Source: Alnus glutinosa
Lineage: Eukaryota > Streptophyta > Magnoliopsida > Fagales > Betulaceae
NCBI RefSeq assembly: GCF_958979055.1
Contig: NC_084898.1
Location: 22,100,602 to 22,164,601, forward strand
DNA length: 64,000 nt
Reading direction: 5' to 3'
Part shown: in pieces, positions 55,630 through 64,000 of the stretch
Layout: every line of letters starts with the position of its first letter
Numbering within the stretch: the stretch's first letter is position 1
Made by a program: the position numbers and the translations under genes
The notes under the pieces: generated by a model
Databases searched by the model: none
Told to the model about the DNA's origin: nothing
What the model saw: the letters and a program-made list of their open reading frames with translations, nothing else

Positions 55630-56180
55630 ATATTTTACCCCTTTGGGGCACATGGGGTGGCCGGCCACCTCCAGACCCGCCGATATGGGGGTGACTGAAC
55701 CACTCCCATGGCCACGGGTGTGGTCGAGCCACCCCCAGGCCTAATGGGGGTGGTCGAGCCACCCCCAAGCCAAATGAGGGTGGTTCGGCCACCCTCCAAA
55801 AATGGCCTTGGGGTGGCTAAGCCACCCTTTTGGCCAAAATGGGGGTGGCCATGTGGCCCAAATGGGTGGCTGAGCCACCCTAGAGTTTTTTTTTTTATTA
55901 TTTTTTTATTTATTTATTAATATAAAAGAAATTATTAAAATAATAATAATAATAAAATGGTAGCCACGTCAGTGTTGAGGTGTACCATGAAAACAGGTGT
56001 CGTGCATGCACGCTGACATCTGTATAATGACATGGCTAGACGTTAGTTTTTTATGGAGGTACCATTTTTGTCTTTTCTCATACCAAAAGTACCAAATTTG
56101 TTAAAAAATAAAATTGAGAGGGCAAAAAATAAAGGTCGTAAAGCACATGGGTGTATAGGCTATTTAACCATTTTTTTAAA
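55630..56180. mobile_element. Foldback element, right arm and GC-rich core
   Basis: The core (55,650-55,890) is a run of GGGGTGG/CCACCCC hairpin units. It is followed by the arm shared with 34,838-35,149: AAGAAATTATTAAAATAATAA, GGTAGCCACGTCAG, AACAGGTGTCGTGCATGCA, GGCAAAAAATAAAGGTCGTA, ending CTATTTAACCA. Confidence 0.6.
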
Positions 56181-56194
56181 ACCAAAATGTTTTG

Positions 56195-56720
56195 TAGGGG
56201 TGAGCATCGGCTCGATAGGCGATTTAGTCGATTAACCGACTTTTGTCGGAATGCAGTCGATGAATTTGTTTTGGTTAAGCGGTTAATAGGTGATCGTTTA
56301 AGTCGGTAAAACGATTAATAGGCGGTCAGTTAAGTTGTTAAAGCGGTTAATAGGCAGTCGGTTGACATTCGGTTAACATGAGTAAAGAAACGACATCGTT
56401 TTGATTTTTATTTTTATTTTTTTATTTTTTATTTTTTTTAAAGTAAAGAAAAGAAGAAGAATAATAAGAATAAGAATAAGAAGATCAAACGTTTCGTTCT
56501 TACTAAAACGAAACCGTTTTGTTTTATGCCAGTTCGGTTAATCAGTCGGAATAAAAAGCTGTTCGGTTCATTTTGGTTAACGATTAAAATTAGGTTCGGT
56601 TCGGTTACCGAAGTGGCTTTCGAAATAAAATTTTATTCCGACTACCGAACCGACAAATTAGTTAGTAGGCGGTTTGATAAACGGTCGGTAGGTGGTAAGC
56701 AGATAATTTGCTCACCCCTA
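56195..56720. mobile_element. hAT-like MITE with 8-bp target duplication
   Basis: Inverted ends TAGGGGTGAGCA (left) and TGCTCACCCCTA (right) enclose 526 bp rich in GGTTAA, CGGTTAG and TCGGT words. Flanks are ATGTTTTG and ATGTTATG (7 of 8 identical), the size expected for hAT. The apparent frame at 56,526-56,738 is a by-product of the repeats. Confidence 0.83.
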
Positions 56721-56868
56721 ATGTTATGTTGTAGTTGAAATGACACAGATTCACGCTTTAGAAATGGCTCATATGGTGTAAAAATATTCAACGGCTAAGA
56801 GTAAACTTGTTATTTTTTTAATCTAAAATGTTATGTTGTAGTTGAAATGAGACAGATTCACGCTCTAG
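56721..56868. repeat. 107-bp tandem duplication (partial second unit)
   Basis: ATGTTATGTTGTAGTTGAAA occurs at 56,721 and again at 56,828. The second copy runs only to the shared CAGATTCACGCT(T/C)TAG. The hAT-like element is inserted exactly at the left border of the first unit. Confidence 0.8.
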
Positions 56869-57189
56869 AGGAACTCTCTGGTAGCTTTCGGGTCTGGTGG
56901 ATTTGAACCACATCTAAGGTGGAGGATTCGGTGCTCATTATCGGAAGTCTTTTCTATGGATTTTTTTTATTTGGGTTGAGATTTTTGAAGGGTTTGATAC
57001 ACTGCATCAACGACCCAGAACAATCAAGGACCACGTAGATAGATGAGTATATGACTAAGATGAGCGAGGAATACGGTTGGAAATGCGGATATTTTTATTT
57101 GATATACGTATTTATATTATATGATTATTATTCGCTTTCGCGCCATTATTAAATAAAGTTATTATTCTTTATTCGCATATGAAGTAATG

Positions 57190-57647
57190 AGCGTAGGACC
57201 GTAAACGAGTTGAACTTGAGCAAGTAGCGCATGTGCAAGCTTGGCTTATTTAAATTTATCACGAGCCAAGTTCGAGCTCATGACGAGTTTTAAAAATTAA
57301 GCTTGGCTCGGCGGATTTTGTTGTAAGTTATATAGTTTATTTAACATACAAAAAAGATGGGGACTCATTTAAAAATTAATATTACATTATATAATATATA
57401 AACAATATATATTTATATTGTATGTTGAATAAACTATATAACTTAAAAATAATAATAATAAATGATGTAATGATTATTAAATATCTAACGATAATACTTT
57501 TAACATATAATCAAGTAATTACAGGCCCCCCCAAAGCCTAAAAGCTGGCTCCGCCCCTGATTTTTTGTTACTTAATTTATACTTACATATAATATATTAT
57601 TTGTTAATATACTATATTATAAAAATAAGTTGTATATTAACAAATTA

Positions 57648-57697
<50 letters not shown>

Positions 57698-57955
57698 GTC
57701 GAGCCTTAGTAAATGAGTTGATCCTTATACGAGCGGGTTCACGAGCTTTAATTGAGTCGAGTCAAATTTATACGAGTTTGCATCGTTTATTAATTGAGCT
57801 TAATTCCGTGTTCACGAGTAGCTCATTTAATAATTGATTCGAGTACGAGTTAAGTTTATACGAGTTTGCATCGTTTAATAATCGAGCCTAATTCAGTGAT
57901 AACGAGTAGCTCATTTAATAGTCGATTCGAATACAAGTCAAATTTATTCGAGTTG
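57190..57955. mobile_element. Repeat block rich in GAGTTTG/CACGAG words with (CA)n
   Basis: Words such as GAGCTCATGACGAG, ACGAGTAGCTCATTTAATA and ACGAGTTTGCATCGTTTA recur, with two tandem units of about 100 bp in 57,740-57,955 and a (CA)n tract of about 45 bp at 57,651-57,696. This word use is typical of certain plant hAT-type elements, but ends were not found. Confidence 0.45.
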
Positions 57956-58241
57956 ATAGCCGTTATGTTTCCTCTGCTAGCCCCTCTCTCTCTTATTTTT
58001 CTATTATGGGGAAGAGGGAATTATATATAAGGAATCTAGTTGAAGGGGACGATGGCTAGTTTCTGTGTTTCTTTGGAGGGATAAATTAATTTGGAATAAA
58101 AATATAGATCATCCTCTAAATAGTGTAAGCTGTATGAGTTCTTTCTTGAGCAGCTTGATTGACATGGTGGATCCATGATACATCTCTGTTTTTCCCACGA
58201 AAACAAGAAGGACAACCATTTGCGCTTAAGAGATTCCTACT

Positions 58242-58885
58242 TGTTGATGTAATTTCCGGATGATGACGTGTTGATTGTTGAAACGTGCTCTTTGTTGAGA
58301 GGGTTTGGAGAAGTCGGATGTGTCAATGAGCTTGGACTTGCAAAACAGAAAAAGACACGCCGGGGATGCCTCCTCCGATGGTTAAGTCAGATGTTGTTTT
58401 TCCAATGAGTCGAGAAAGAGAAAATATATCATTAATGCTTCTCTTAGGTTAAGTGTTTCCCATTATGAAGATTATTTATACTATCTTCCTTTCTGTAAAC
58501 CAGCAGAGCAAGTATGTGCAAGATTTGACATGCCAAGCAATCATTTATGGCATGTTGACCACTAACATGATGGACTAGTCTGAACGACGGGATAAGGTGC
58601 CGTCATTCTTCCTGTAATCAGCCATGATTAGACTGGTTGATATCATTCTTAATAAATAGGCATGGGTCATCATAAATGAACTCCTCTTCTTCGAACATCT
58701 TGATCGGATACTTTTAACGCTCGGTCAGGACTTCATTATACCTTTGGCACAAATGAATCAGGCAAAGGGATCCTTGGGCCTACAAACCCCGTCAGTCGAT
58801 GGGCCTGGGCTAATCCTTTTCCTTTATTGGGCCGGTTTATCATCAAAGGCCTGGTTGGTTGGTCCCAAAGTATAATTTCTTAACA
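58242..58885. mobile_element. Solo LTR with 5-bp target duplication
   Basis: A 644-bp unit begins TGTTGATG and ends TTCTTAACA, flanked by CTACT at 58,237-58,241 and 58,886-58,890. No internal domain or partner LTR is present. Superfamily is not determined. Confidence 0.78.
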
Positions 58886-59227
58886 CTACTCATCTCCACC
58901 GTTCCTACCGCAAGCCTTCACCAGGATGATGGCCTCCCCTCATTCACACTCTATTCTCTATCCTTCTTTCTCTTCTCTGTCAAATTTTTGGTCTCTCTCG
59001 GTTCTATATTTTTCTCTCTCTAGTTCTCTGTTTCGCCTCAGTCCGTCTCATTTCAAATACAACATTTTGGTTAAAAAAAATGACAAGTTTGATTTGGTTA
59101 TATGTGAGCCGTTGAATATTTTTACACCATGTGAGTCATTAAGGGCATGTTTGGTTAACACATATAAATTCAAAAAATAAATTCTCTCGATATTTACAAT
59201 TTTAAATATAATACAAAAAAATCGTAC

Positions 59228-59602
59228 ATTCAATCGATCCGTTTGAAATGAGCGGAAGGTTTGATTGGGATAACAAAGATAAGCCTGGTTGGAGCACAGT
59301 CAGATTTGAGCTTTTTGGGTACCTCTGAAGGTAGTAAATTCCAAGAGGGAGCAAAATCAGTGGAAATGTGGAATAGGGAGATATTTGAACGTGAATAAGA
59401 GGGAGAAGGGAGAGGCTGATGATGAAGACAAGTGAAAAGGAGAGCAAGGTTGGTCTTGGAGATAAGGTTCATGAGAAAAGTTATAGAGATGATTGATGAA
59501 CAGTTAGTCAAGATGGGATGATGGAGAATAATAATCCCATTTCCTGCACGTGAAGCTCGGTTGAAGTCTTGAAGAAGGTGCTCAATCATAAAAGATCCTT
59601 GT
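59228..59602 (+). pseudogene. DUF3820 gene, decayed copy of the 3' half
   Basis: Parallels 49,725-50,116 of the intact gene: AGGTTTGATTGGGATAACA, GGTTGGAGCACAGTCAG, TTTTGGGTACCTCTGAAGG and the end GTGCTCAATCATAAAAGATCCTTGTAATTC. A stop, an extra T in GAGCTTTTTGGG and several indels break the frame. The 5' half, including the transit peptide and domain core, is missing. Homology goes on into the 3' flank, so it is a DNA-level duplicate, not a retrocopy. Confidence 0.85.
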
Positions 59603-61250
59603 AATTCTTCCTCTTTTTCTTTTTCAATAATAATAATAATATATGTTTTTACATTATAATTTATAAATAAATATATGTTTAATATCATGAATCCAATTTT
59701 TATGTAATTAAGTAGAGATATGTTTGGTATTATTCTCTTGTATATCTCTTTATAAGAGATGTGCAAATTCGTCATTGAATATATAAGATTTATATGTCGG
59801 TTTCGCAAATTCAATGATGAATTTGTAGAAAAGACGTGTAAGAAAATGACATTAAACACATCTTTAGATTTAATGGTGGATTCGTATATCTATTATATAG
59901 AGATGGACAAAAAATATATAAGAGAATAAAACCAAACATTTCTCAATTAAATATGTCTACATTCAAATTAATTAATTTATTTAAAATCTAAAATCTAAAA
60001 TAATTTATATTAGAGCGTAGCGAATTAAAATTAAAATAAATATTTTTAAAGAATCATCTTAAACCACAACTCTAAATTGCACAACTAAATTTATTAAAAA
60101 AAATAATTTATTCTCTCTCACATATCTCTTTTACAAATTCACAATTGATTTCCCATTTCATTTTGAGTTGAATTTAAGAGCATTCCCGAATCCCAACAAG
60201 CTCTTCATTTCAAATTTTTTAATAAATTTTAGTAAATATCTAAAAAAAAATCAGTTTCAACAAATTCTTTATAATTTCTTTATTTTGTCTCTAGAAGAAT
60301 TTCTCTTCAAATTTGGCTCACACATTCCACGAGTTATTCTTTTATATATATTGAATTCCTCTTCCCTTTTATTTCACTTTTCCTCTCTCCTCATTTGTTA
60401 TGAGTGATTGCTTAAAATTAATAAAAAAAAAATTAATATTTTGTTAAAATAGAAAAATATTTGGAGTTTGGTATAGGAAGTTTGTTAAAAGTAAGAACCG
60501 TTTGAGAATTGCATTTTTAAAAAAATTACGATTTGAAAAGATAATTTCAAATTGCAAGCAAGTGAGTACGCAGAAATTTTAAAAGTTAACCTACTATTTT
60601 AAAGATTAATTTGCGATTTCGTCAAACACTTAACTGCGTTTTTAAAAATTACTTTTTAAAATAGTTATTTTTAAATCGTATTTTTTGAAATCGCAAACTT
60701 AAACAGACCCATAATAATTAAAATAATAAAAGTAGATTTTTAAATTAAAATTTGTTTTAAGGGTTTTTTTTTTTTTTTTTTTTTTTTAGTGAAAAATGAT
60801 AGAAAAACTACCGGTGTACTCCTCCACTCACATGGAAGTGGAGAAGTGGAGCCAGACCCAGTGTTCATGTTAGTGGGAGAATTATTGGGCTTGTTTGTTG
60901 AGGGACGGAACAGAACAGTATAGTGTTGTTACTGTTCATCTAATTTTTTTTATTACTTTTTTATATTTTCTACCACCAATCAACATCAAAATATTTCTAC
61001 TTTTTTCATTTTTTATATCACATTAATAATTTTTTTATTACTATTCAAATAAAAAAATTCACTACAATATAAAACTTTTTCACTTTTTTATACAAATTCT
61101 TTTTATTTTATCACATCATCACTTTTTACTAATTTTAAAACTAATAACTCTGTTCTGTTTTGTTCTGTACATGTCTTTGCCAAACAAGCTCATTATTGTG
61201 TACAATGATCACTAAAAAAATAAAATAAATAAAAAATAAAAAATTCGCCC
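59603..61250. other. Intergenic AT-rich stretch, no gene seen
   Basis: Includes a Tourist-type end (GAGCATTCCCGAATCCC) at 60,179, poly(T) at 60,765-60,787 and low-complexity AT DNA. The minus-strand 209-codon frame at 59,230-59,859 is antisense to the pseudogene and not believed. Confidence 0.45.
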
Positions 61251-61800
61251 AGCTGGCGGAATCTAATGAGCATATCTCAATTGATTTTGTTGGTCTCCAA
61301 GAAGCGGTAAACAGGTAGCTGGCTGGCACGTGAGATAAAACAGCTTAGCTGGCACGCACCACTCCCCAGTATTTCTCTTTGACAATTTATTAATGTTTAT
61401 TGATAATGCTTTGGATCTCACAGATCTGGACACAAGCCATCTCTGGGTTTTGTGCTCTGTGTATATAGCAGAGTGAGATCAAAGATCCCAGTGTATAGCA
61501 TCATCTGATCTTCTACGTAGAGCTGGAAAACGATGAAGTGAATGATCGATCTTCTTTCCTGGCTGTCCTGCGAGGAATCAGTACCAGAGATGGCGCAAAT
61601 GCTGGTTCCTCCCTCGCATCCAGCTCTTGTATGAGCATCAACTGATGTATTTCGTCCAAATAATGTTTCGTGTCAAGATCTAGCGTCTGTGGTCGGTTGT
61701 GGCATGATTTATGGAGGAAGAAGTTGCATTCAGTTCCAAGTATTTCAAATCTACTGTATGCAACTTCATCTTTCATAAACCATGCCCCGAGCTACCCCTC
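61250..61800 (-). pseudogene. DC1-domain protein fragment, second copy
   Basis: The minus-strand frame 61,776-61,513 contains GTECNFFLHKSCHNRPQTLD, a DC1 zinc-domain core. The following sequence departs from the family. The region aligns with 54,180-54,690 (shared phrases GCTGGCACGTGA, AGCTGGAAAACGATGAAG and TGTATTTCGTCCAAATAATG), with about 70 bp extra here. Only one zinc half-site remains, so I regard it as a remnant. Confidence 0.6.
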
Positions 61801-62530
61801 GCCATCCAACGCCAGTAATTTGTTCTTCAAATTGAGAGTCTACCTCATCTGTCCCAAGATTTGAGCAGGTGAGTCTCATATTAGCTCTTTCACGATGTGT
61901 TGCTCAAATTGCTAGCAAATTTCTGATCTCATAATTGTGATGTTTGCGGCTAATGTTGCAGTAGATTTTTTTTGTTTTTACCACTGTTGCATCTGCAGAT
62001 TTGATCTCGACGTTATATGCGATTCACTGTTCTCCCGTCAAACTACTGCCCAATCGGCAAATGTTGGAGTAGGAAATTCTTATTATAGTTTTATTATATA
62101 TAGTTTTCATTTGAAAAATGCTTTTCTTGCCAGAAATTCTCACAAAATTGTTTTACAGGATGATGTGGGCGTTTTATTATCAAAGCACATATCACACAAC
62201 CATTACCTTGCGCCGGTTCATCATCCTGTATAGATTTTCAGATCATTTTCATTGTCTATCAAATTTTCTTTTTCACACACAATTTACTCTTTTTCCTTTT
62301 TACGTAGAGTTAAAAGTTTTACACAAATTTGATTTACCGTTATTTTGGTTTGAAACCAATTTATTTATTTGAAATTTGAAAACCATGTAGATGGTGGTTG
62401 TGGTTGCTTGTTATATAATTCTACAAAATAATTGATCAGTCTCTTTTATTCTTTCCTTAGAGAAGAAGCAATACTCCCATGTGTTAGATTGATTTCTTTA
62501 ATAGGACTCTTAGACTTTGAAAAAAAGAAA

Positions 62531-62933
62531 AGGATTAAATACATATTTGCCCATGTGCTTTACGACCTTTATTTTTTGTCGCCTCACTTTTATTTTTTAT
62601 CAAATTTGGTATCTGTGGTATATGAAAAGACGGAAATGGTACTTTCGTCTGATTTTCCGTCCAAAACTAACGTCCATCCACGGCATTTTCTGTCATGTTG
62701 TTATCTGGATGTTGTTGGAAACGATGTGTAAAGAATTGAGTTCTGAGCTTCAAATTTTTAGGTACCCAATGACGTGATTGAACGTTAGTTTTGGACGGAA
62801 AATTAGACGGAAGTACTATTTTCGTCTTTTCATATACCACATATACCAAATTTGATAAAAAGTGAAACTGAGAGGGCAAAAAATAAAGGTCGTAAAACAC
62901 ATGGACAAATATATATTTAACCATAAAAAGCAA
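62531..62933. mobile_element. Complete foldback element, 0.4 kb
   Basis: The left arm (GGATTAAATACATATTTGCC, GCTTTACGACCTTTATTTTT, CCGTCCAAAACTAACGTCC) is complementary over about 140 bp to the right arm (GGACGGAAAATTAGACGG, AAATAAAGGTCGTAAAACAC, ATATATTTAACC). The centre is about 100 bp of unrelated DNA. This is the intact version of the family whose right half is at 34.8-35.1 and 55.9-56.2 kb. Arm length suggests a Mutator-type or other foldback MITE. Confidence 0.75.
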
Positions 62934-62949
62934 GTGTTTGTACAGATTG

Positions 62950-63340
62950 TGTTAGGGAGAGAATAGCCTAGGAAGTTAAGTCACATAGAGTAATAAGCTC
63001 TTTAAATTTGGCAGAATCTCTCTTTAAATGGAAAGAGTGTTATGAATGCATTCATGCATTTGGTGGATGACCAAGTAGTTTCATCTATTGGAATTCTACA
63101 CATTTATGTCATCTTTTAGAATTCCATAACATTCATGTAATACATTGATGTAGCCTTTTAATTCATGTCCTATCATTTCCTATTCCTTAACCTCCCACTT
63201 TGTCTATCTCTATAAAAGGGAGTATTGGGTACTTTGTAAAATACACAATAATAGAGAAGAATCATACATAGTTCATGAAGAACTAGTTTCATATTTACAA
63301 TCTCTTATCTTGTCTTGTTATTTTCATTAATTTTACAACA
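62950..63340 (+). mobile_element. 5' LTR of a Ty1/copia retrotransposon
   Basis: A 391-bp LTR begins TGTTAGGG and ends TACAACA, with a TATA box (CTATAAAAGGG) at about 63,212. It is followed at once by CGTTATCAGCACGA, the primer-binding site. The element continues through gag and leaves the window. The AT-rich 63,341-63,695 is the untranslated leader. Confidence 0.85.
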
Positions 63341-63354
63341 CGTTATCAGCACGA
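63341..63354 (+). promoter_or_regulatory. Retrotransposon primer-binding site
   Basis: CGTTATCAGCACGA directly abuts the LTR. It is not the usual TGGTATCAGAGC; its complement resembles the anticodon-arm region of a tRNA, suggesting priming from an internal tRNA fragment. Confidence 0.5.
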
Positions 63355-63695
63355 AGCTCTAGCCAGTTGTTGATCTTCAACATCAAAAGCTATCCGTGAG
63401 ATATTCTCAATTCATTGTAAGTCTCTTTAAAATTTAATAATCTTATTACCTATTTTGTTAATTAACATTCTAACATATGCTTAGAAATCTTTATTGTTTT
63501 AAGAATCATATTATAACATATAAATCTTATGATCCATGTGAGATTAATGTAAACTAAAACGTTATCATCCTAATGCTATGAATATGATGATTTATAGTTA
63601 AAATTTTATTTTATTTTTGTTTGTTTGCGTATATTATCACTTAATTTTAAATAATGTTTATTTATTTAATTCTTGATATATTTTTGTCATAGATA

Positions 63696-64000
63696 ATGTC
63701 AAATCTTACAAAACTTGAGTTTGTCACTCTTGATGTTTCTGGCAACAATTACTTATCTTGGATCCTTGATGCTGAGATCCATCTTGAAGCTATGAATCTT
63801 GGAAATACTATTAAGGAAGATAATCAAGCATCCCAGCAGGATCGCGCTAAAGCAATGATTTTTCTTCGCCATCATTTGCATGATGAATTAAATAAAAATG
63901 AGTACCTTATAGTAAAAGATTCATTGACCTTGTGGAATAATTTGAGGGAGAGATACAAGTATCAGAAGACAGTTATCCTCCCAAAAAGCTCATTATTGTT
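63696..64000 (+). CDS. Ty1/copia gag polyprotein, N-terminus (cut by window end)
   Basis: The frame from the ATG at 63,696 stays open to the last base (101 complete codons). It reads MSNLTKLEFVTLDVSGNNY, then WILDAEIHLEAM, AKAMIFLRHHLHDEL and LWNNLRERYKYQKTVILP. This is the conserved start of gag in many plant copia elements, which forms the virus-like particle shell in the cytoplasm. There is no stop or frameshift in the visible part, so the element may be young. Protease, integrase and reverse transcriptase should follow outside the window. Confidence 0.88.
   Translation, partial: MSNLTKLEFVTLDVSGNNYLSWILDAEIHLEAMNLGNTIKEDNQASQQDRAKAMIFLRHHLHDELNKNEYLIVKDSLTLWNNLRERYKYQKTVILPKSSLL

Noticed and set aside
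55708-55920. Pro/Val/Gly repeat frame
   Set aside because: It is a by-product of the GGGGTGG/CCACCCC hairpin repeats, as is the frame at 18-260.
56880-56935. tRNA-like GGTTCAAATCC on the minus strand
   Set aside because: The flanking bases do not form a proper T stem, and no acceptor or D arm is present.
59230-59859. 209-codon minus-strand frame
   Set aside because: Its first part is low-complexity AT DNA and the rest is antisense to the DUF3820 pseudogene; the intact gene has a similar antisense frame.

Overview
This is nuclear DNA of a flowering plant, most likely a woody eudicot; I cannot name the species from sequence alone. The reasons are AT-rich intergenic DNA, long simple repeats, plant-only gene families split by GT-AG introns, and many plant-type mobile elements (LTR, TRIM, SINE, LINE, Tourist, hAT and foldback elements). 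No bacterial operon, CRISPR array, phage or rRNA gene is present. Exon coordinates were worked out by hand from splice sites and reading-frame continuity, and all multi-exon models below close in frame.

Left arm (1-19,500): a four-exon xyloglucan endotransglucosylase/hydrolase on the minus strand (1,164-4,042) is followed by a TE-rich gap with a solo LTR carrying a 5-bp target duplication (6,817-7,362). Next is a three-exon DUF760 / UV-B-induced-type plastid protein on the minus strand (10,126-17,872). Its large introns host a decayed LINE, a 241-bp TRIM, a Tourist-like MITE and a 323-bp tandem duplication.

Centre (19,532-44,746): the main feature is a tandem segmental duplication of about 12 kb. 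Each copy holds a four-EF-hand calmodulin-like gene of the CML18 type (plus strand) facing, tail to tail, an 11-exon casein-kinase-1-type gene (minus strand). All four genes are open. The copies have since diverged by mobile-element insertions and deletions: copy A has a LINE and a SINE with clean target duplications and a proline-rich coding exon that copy B lacks; copy B has a hairpin element, a 2.8-kb extra block and a cluster of CGTCCGGACG palindromes that copy A lacks. The left duplication border lies inside the 5'-UTR intron of the CML gene, so copy B must use different upstream DNA.

Right arm (44,747-64,000): a two-exon plant protein of unknown function (45,209-47,709, minus) and an intronless organelle-targeted-looking DUF3820 protein (49,352-50,116, plus) come first. 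Then follows a long mobile-element landscape: a 1.2-kb Tourist-like element, foldback elements, a hAT-like element with an 8-bp target duplication and a solo LTR. It also holds a second, degraded duplication, with a DUF3820 pseudogene at 59.2 kb and DC1-domain remnants at 54.5 and 61.6 kb. The window ends inside a Ty1/copia retrotransposon (LTR from 62,950, gag from 63,696). The genes share no obvious single pathway; the only candidate functional module is the duplicated calcium-sensor/kinase pair, and that link rests on position alone.
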